A stretch of DNA of 64,000 bases from Rhizobium sp. CFBP 8762 (lineage in GTDB: Bacteria; Pseudomonadota; Alphaproteobacteria; Rhizobiales; Rhizobiaceae), in contig NZ_JACYUD010000001.1 of the NCBI RefSeq assembly GCF_014841565.1, positions 736,753 to 800,752 on the forward strand, read 5' to 3'. The notes below the pieces were generated by a model that ran no database searches, was not told the DNA's origin, and was given only the letters and a program-made list of their open reading frames with translations. Of this stretch, positions 61,951 to 64,000 are shown piece by piece. The translations under genes were made by a program, and so were the position numbers. Numbering within the stretch: position 1 is the first letter of the stretch; each line of letters begins with the position of its first letter.

Positions 61951-62720
61951 CAAGCCACCTTGCTGTGCGCATGGTCGTGGCCCGGTGCTGAATTTGCCGC
62001 GCACCACGGCGCGTCCTCATCCCAGCCCTCGTGAAAACGGCGGGCACGCAGAAGATTTTCAGGCTTCAGCGTGTCCATCGTATCGCCCCACGCAATGGCC
62101 TCGCGCGCCAGCAACAGCGCCGTGGGAAAATGCGCCCGCACCAGATCATAGTCATGCAGGACAGCCAGAACGGTGCGGTTTTCGCCCTGCCAATGTTTCA
62201 CCAGCGCGACCAGATCGGTGACGGTTTTCATATCGACGGCGTTGAAGGGCTCGTCCAGAAGAATGAGATTGGCATCCTGCACCAGCACACGGGCAAACAG
62301 CGCCCGCTGCAACTGCCCGCCAGACAACGTATCGATGGCGCGCTTCTCAAACCCTTCCAGCCCCACCGCCGACAGGGCCTGAAGCAGAACATCGCGGTCC
62401 TGCGCCGTATGCCGCCCCAGCAAGCCCCGACGGGGCCAAAGGCCAAGGGACACGAGATCGATCACCCGAGCCGGAAACGAGCGGTCGAGTTCCGACATCT
62501 GCGGCAGATAGGCAATGCGCGTATCGGCAGAGACGGTCACACGCCCGCTGATGGGCTTCAACAGGCCGGAAATACCCTTCATCAAGGTGGATTTGCCGGA
62601 CCCGTTGGCACCGACAACCGCTGTCAACGAACCGACAGGCACCGTGCCATTCAGGTGATGCACAGCAGCATGACCGTTATAGCCAAGGGTCAAATCCTGA
62701 AAGGTAAGGCAAGCAGTCAT
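61950..62720 (-). CDS. znuC: Zinc ABC transporter ATP-binding protein
   Basis: ATPase of the zinc importer, 256 residues: Walker A GANGSGKST, Q-loop AYLPQMSELDRSFP, signature LSGGQLQRALFARVL, Walker B LILLDEPFNAVD, switch His in LAVLHDYDLVRAHFP. The C-terminus ends in a His-containing tail (APGHDHAHSKVA). ATG 62720 has GGAGAG just upstream; ATG 62735 has none. First gene of the operon, 43 bases below a Zur-box match. Confidence 0.93.
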   Translation of the reverse strand: MTACLTFQDLTLGYNGHAAVHHLNGTVPVGSLTAVVGANGSGKSTLMKGISGLLKPISGRVTVSADTRIAYLPQMSELDRSFPARVIDLVSLGLWPRRGLLGRHTAQDRDVLLQALSAVGLEGFEKRAIDTLSGGQLQRALFARVLVQDANLILLDEPFNAVDMKTVTDLVALVKHWQGENRTVLAVLHDYDLVRAHFPTALLLAREAIAWGDTMDTLKPENLLRARRFHEGWDEDAPWCAANSAPGHDHAHSKVA

Positions 62721-62763
62721 CGGCTCTCCGGTCATGGATTGTCGTCCATGACCTCTGATCTAT

Positions 62764-62781
62764 GTGATGTTATTACATTCG
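62764..62781. promoter_or_regulatory. Candidate Zur box upstream of znuC
   Basis: On the minus strand CGAATGTAATAACATCAC agrees at 15 of 18 positions, including the whole ATGTAATAACAT core, with the rhizobial Zur consensus as I recall it (GTAATGTAATAACATTAC). It lies 43 bases before the znuC start codon. Confidence 0.8.
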
Positions 62782-62796
62782 TCAAGAGCAGAATGG

Positions 62797-63867
62797 TTAT
62801 CCGGCTGTACCCTTGCGGTCCAGCGCCTGACGGTACTGTTCGGCTTCCCAATTGCTGAGTTCATACTCCTGCGCGCTGGTGAGATAGTCGATGTCTTCGC
62901 CTTCGGGTACGCGGGTCACGACTTCGGCCAAGCAGCGTGCCATGGCCTCGCCCCCTGCCGTCAATTCGCTCGACAAGAGCACGCCCTTGCCCGCAACGAC
63001 GATCATTTTGGGCGCCGGGCGACCGCTGATCGATGCTTCGGCGAGATAGCCCGCGACGGTATCATCGTTTTTCAACTGGCCGATGGTCGTGCCGAGAAAA
63101 ATAACATGGTCAGGGTAGAGCGAACCGGACAGGGCAATGCCGAGCGAGGCGCGATCCAAAGCGGTCGCGTGGGTTTCCCGATCCTTCGCCGGGGCAAATG
63201 CAGTGCCGGATGACACCGTCTCCAGCCATGCGGCATCAACCGGCATCGGCTCACGCTGCGGCAGGGACAGAGCGGCGGTTACGGTTTCGATGCGCTCGGC
63301 AACCTGGCTCACGGTATCGCCCATAATGACGATGCCGTGGTTGCGCAGCACCAACACATCCGGCCTTTTGTCCACAACCTCGGCAATGGCGTTGGCCAAT
63401 GGCGTACCGGGGCGGCGATAGGGTATCATCGCCCAGGTCAAACCCGGCGCATCCTTTGCCATGCGCTCGGCAATGATGGCTTCGCCTTGCTCGAGCACGG
63501 ACAGAGCAATGGTATTGACGCAATGAAAATGGGCGACAACGGCCTGAGGAATGACCGCGTGGACACTGGTTTCAATGGAGGGCCGCAGACCACTAGCATT
63601 CAAATCGTTGAGCACGAAATCCGTGGCCTTTTCCGCCCGTGGATCGCCCGCATGCAGGGCTGCGACCAGCGGGGTGATTTCCACCGGAACCATGATGTCC
63701 TTGTCCAGCGCGTGGGCAAGCCATGTGCCGGATGCCTTGACCCAAAGAGTACCGTCGATCTTGATTGACGTATTGCCGCCTGCCCCCTGCGTGCGGCGCA
63801 TGTCTTTGCCAAGCGCTGCGGACAGCGTCAGAAGCTCTGTAAATTGTGCATTTTGTACCGGCGGCAT
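62797..63867 (-). CDS. Class II aldolase/adducin family protein
   Basis: Zinc-dependent class II aldolase family member, 356 residues. Residues ~10-230 form the aldolase/adducin domain: RRTQGAGGNTSIKIDGTLWVKASGTWL, SIETSVHAVIPQAVVAHFHCVNTIALS (zinc His pair), PYRRPGTPLANAI and VLVLRNHGIVIMGDTV (third His). The last ~120 residues (LYPDHVIFLGTTIG, KMIVVAGKGVLLSS, WEAEQYRQAL) resemble the region following the aldolase domain in RhaD-type proteins, but the dehydrogenase domain of the long RhaD is absent. GGAGGA precedes ATG 63867. Substrate probably a sugar phosphate. The last 133 bases of the window hold no gene. Confidence 0.85.
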   Translation of the reverse strand: MPPVQNAQFTELLTLSAALGKDMRRTQGAGGNTSIKIDGTLWVKASGTWLAHALDKDIMVPVEITPLVAALHAGDPRAEKATDFVLNDLNASGLRPSIETSVHAVIPQAVVAHFHCVNTIALSVLEQGEAIIAERMAKDAPGLTWAMIPYRRPGTPLANAIAEVVDKRPDVLVLRNHGIVIMGDTVSQVAERIETVTAALSLPQREPMPVDAAWLETVSSGTAFAPAKDRETHATALDRASLGIALSGSLYPDHVIFLGTTIGQLKNDDTVAGYLAEASISGRPAPKMIVVAGKGVLLSSELTAGGEAMARCLAEVVTRVPEGEDIDYLTSAQEYELSNWEAEQYRQALDRKGTAG

Positions 63868-64000
63868 TGGTGCGTGTCCTCCACAAATCCGTGCTGCGAT
63901 GCAGCACCTCCCACGCAACAAACTAGGCTTTTGAAACATTTCCGTCAACAATGACAATCTTTCATCATATTCCTTGCCAGTTGCGATAAGATATGATTAG

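Noticed and set aside
1-64000. CRISPR arrays, intact insertion sequences and rRNA genes
   Set aside because: No regular spacer-repeat pattern, transposase-like frame or rRNA sequence was recognised anywhere in the window.

Overview
This is chromosomal DNA of an alphaproteobacterium of the order Hyphomicrobiales (Rhizobiales), most like Brucellaceae/Ochrobactrum or a close rhizobial relative. The evidence is a PodJ-type polarity protein, GcrA, a phoR-pstSCAB-phoU-phoB cluster, a SAM-II riboswitch before metZ, the long form of dCTP deaminase, a three-hairpin anti-Shine-Dalgarno sRNA of the rhizobial 'cuckoo'/alpha-r14 type, and eight copies of a ~103-105 bp palindromic repeat that recalls Brucella Bru-RS elements. 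Genus cannot be fixed by eye. Nearly all genes are core metabolism or regulation; I see no prophage, CRISPR array, intact insertion sequence or conjugative module.

Layout. 1-4042: the end of a TauE/SafE permease and podJ. 4256-9833: a beta-oxidation operon (acyl-CoA dehydrogenase, a frameshifted winged-helix-like gene, thiolase, FadJ-type fusion) behind an operator-like palindrome. 9951-14831: a LexA/S24-type regulator, an SNase-like protein, a solute-binding protein, a family 2 glycosyltransferase with an MshEN-like N-terminus, and a small unknown gene. 14946-24070: SulP transporter, tRNA-Gly, dCTP deaminase, SAM-II/metZ, apaG, an argD-argF-hslO run and gcrA. 24201-33056: the phosphate regulon and PPK2. 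33069-36454: an unknown membrane-anchored protein, a nitronate-monooxygenase-like enzyme, tRNA-Thr, a small AT-richer islet and the sRNA. 36495-41253: dctD-dctB and divergent sigma-54-dependent dctA. 41357-46938: a siderophore-interacting protein, a MacA/MacB-type efflux system and an AI-2E family transporter. 47101-53593: fadD, pgi and pyrC-pyrE-pfkB. 53827-63867: DoxX, a TerC-like protein, a YdeP-type molybdopterin oxidoreductase, a DMT exporter, a HAD phosphatase, znuCBA with a Zur-box match, and a class II aldolase.

How the parts fit. The beta-oxidation operon, the nitronate-monooxygenase gene and fadD lie up to 43 kb apart but share one operator-like motif built on ACG at 6-bp steps, suggesting one local-regulator regulon for acyl-CoA catabolism. 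Phosphate sensing (PhoR/PhoB), uptake (Pst), its brake (PhoU) and polyphosphate kinase sit together. DctB/DctD, two upstream activator palindromes and a -24/-12 promoter form a complete C4-dicarboxylate uptake circuit. The palindromic repeats sit at gene ends, and four of them supply the stop codon of the preceding gene.
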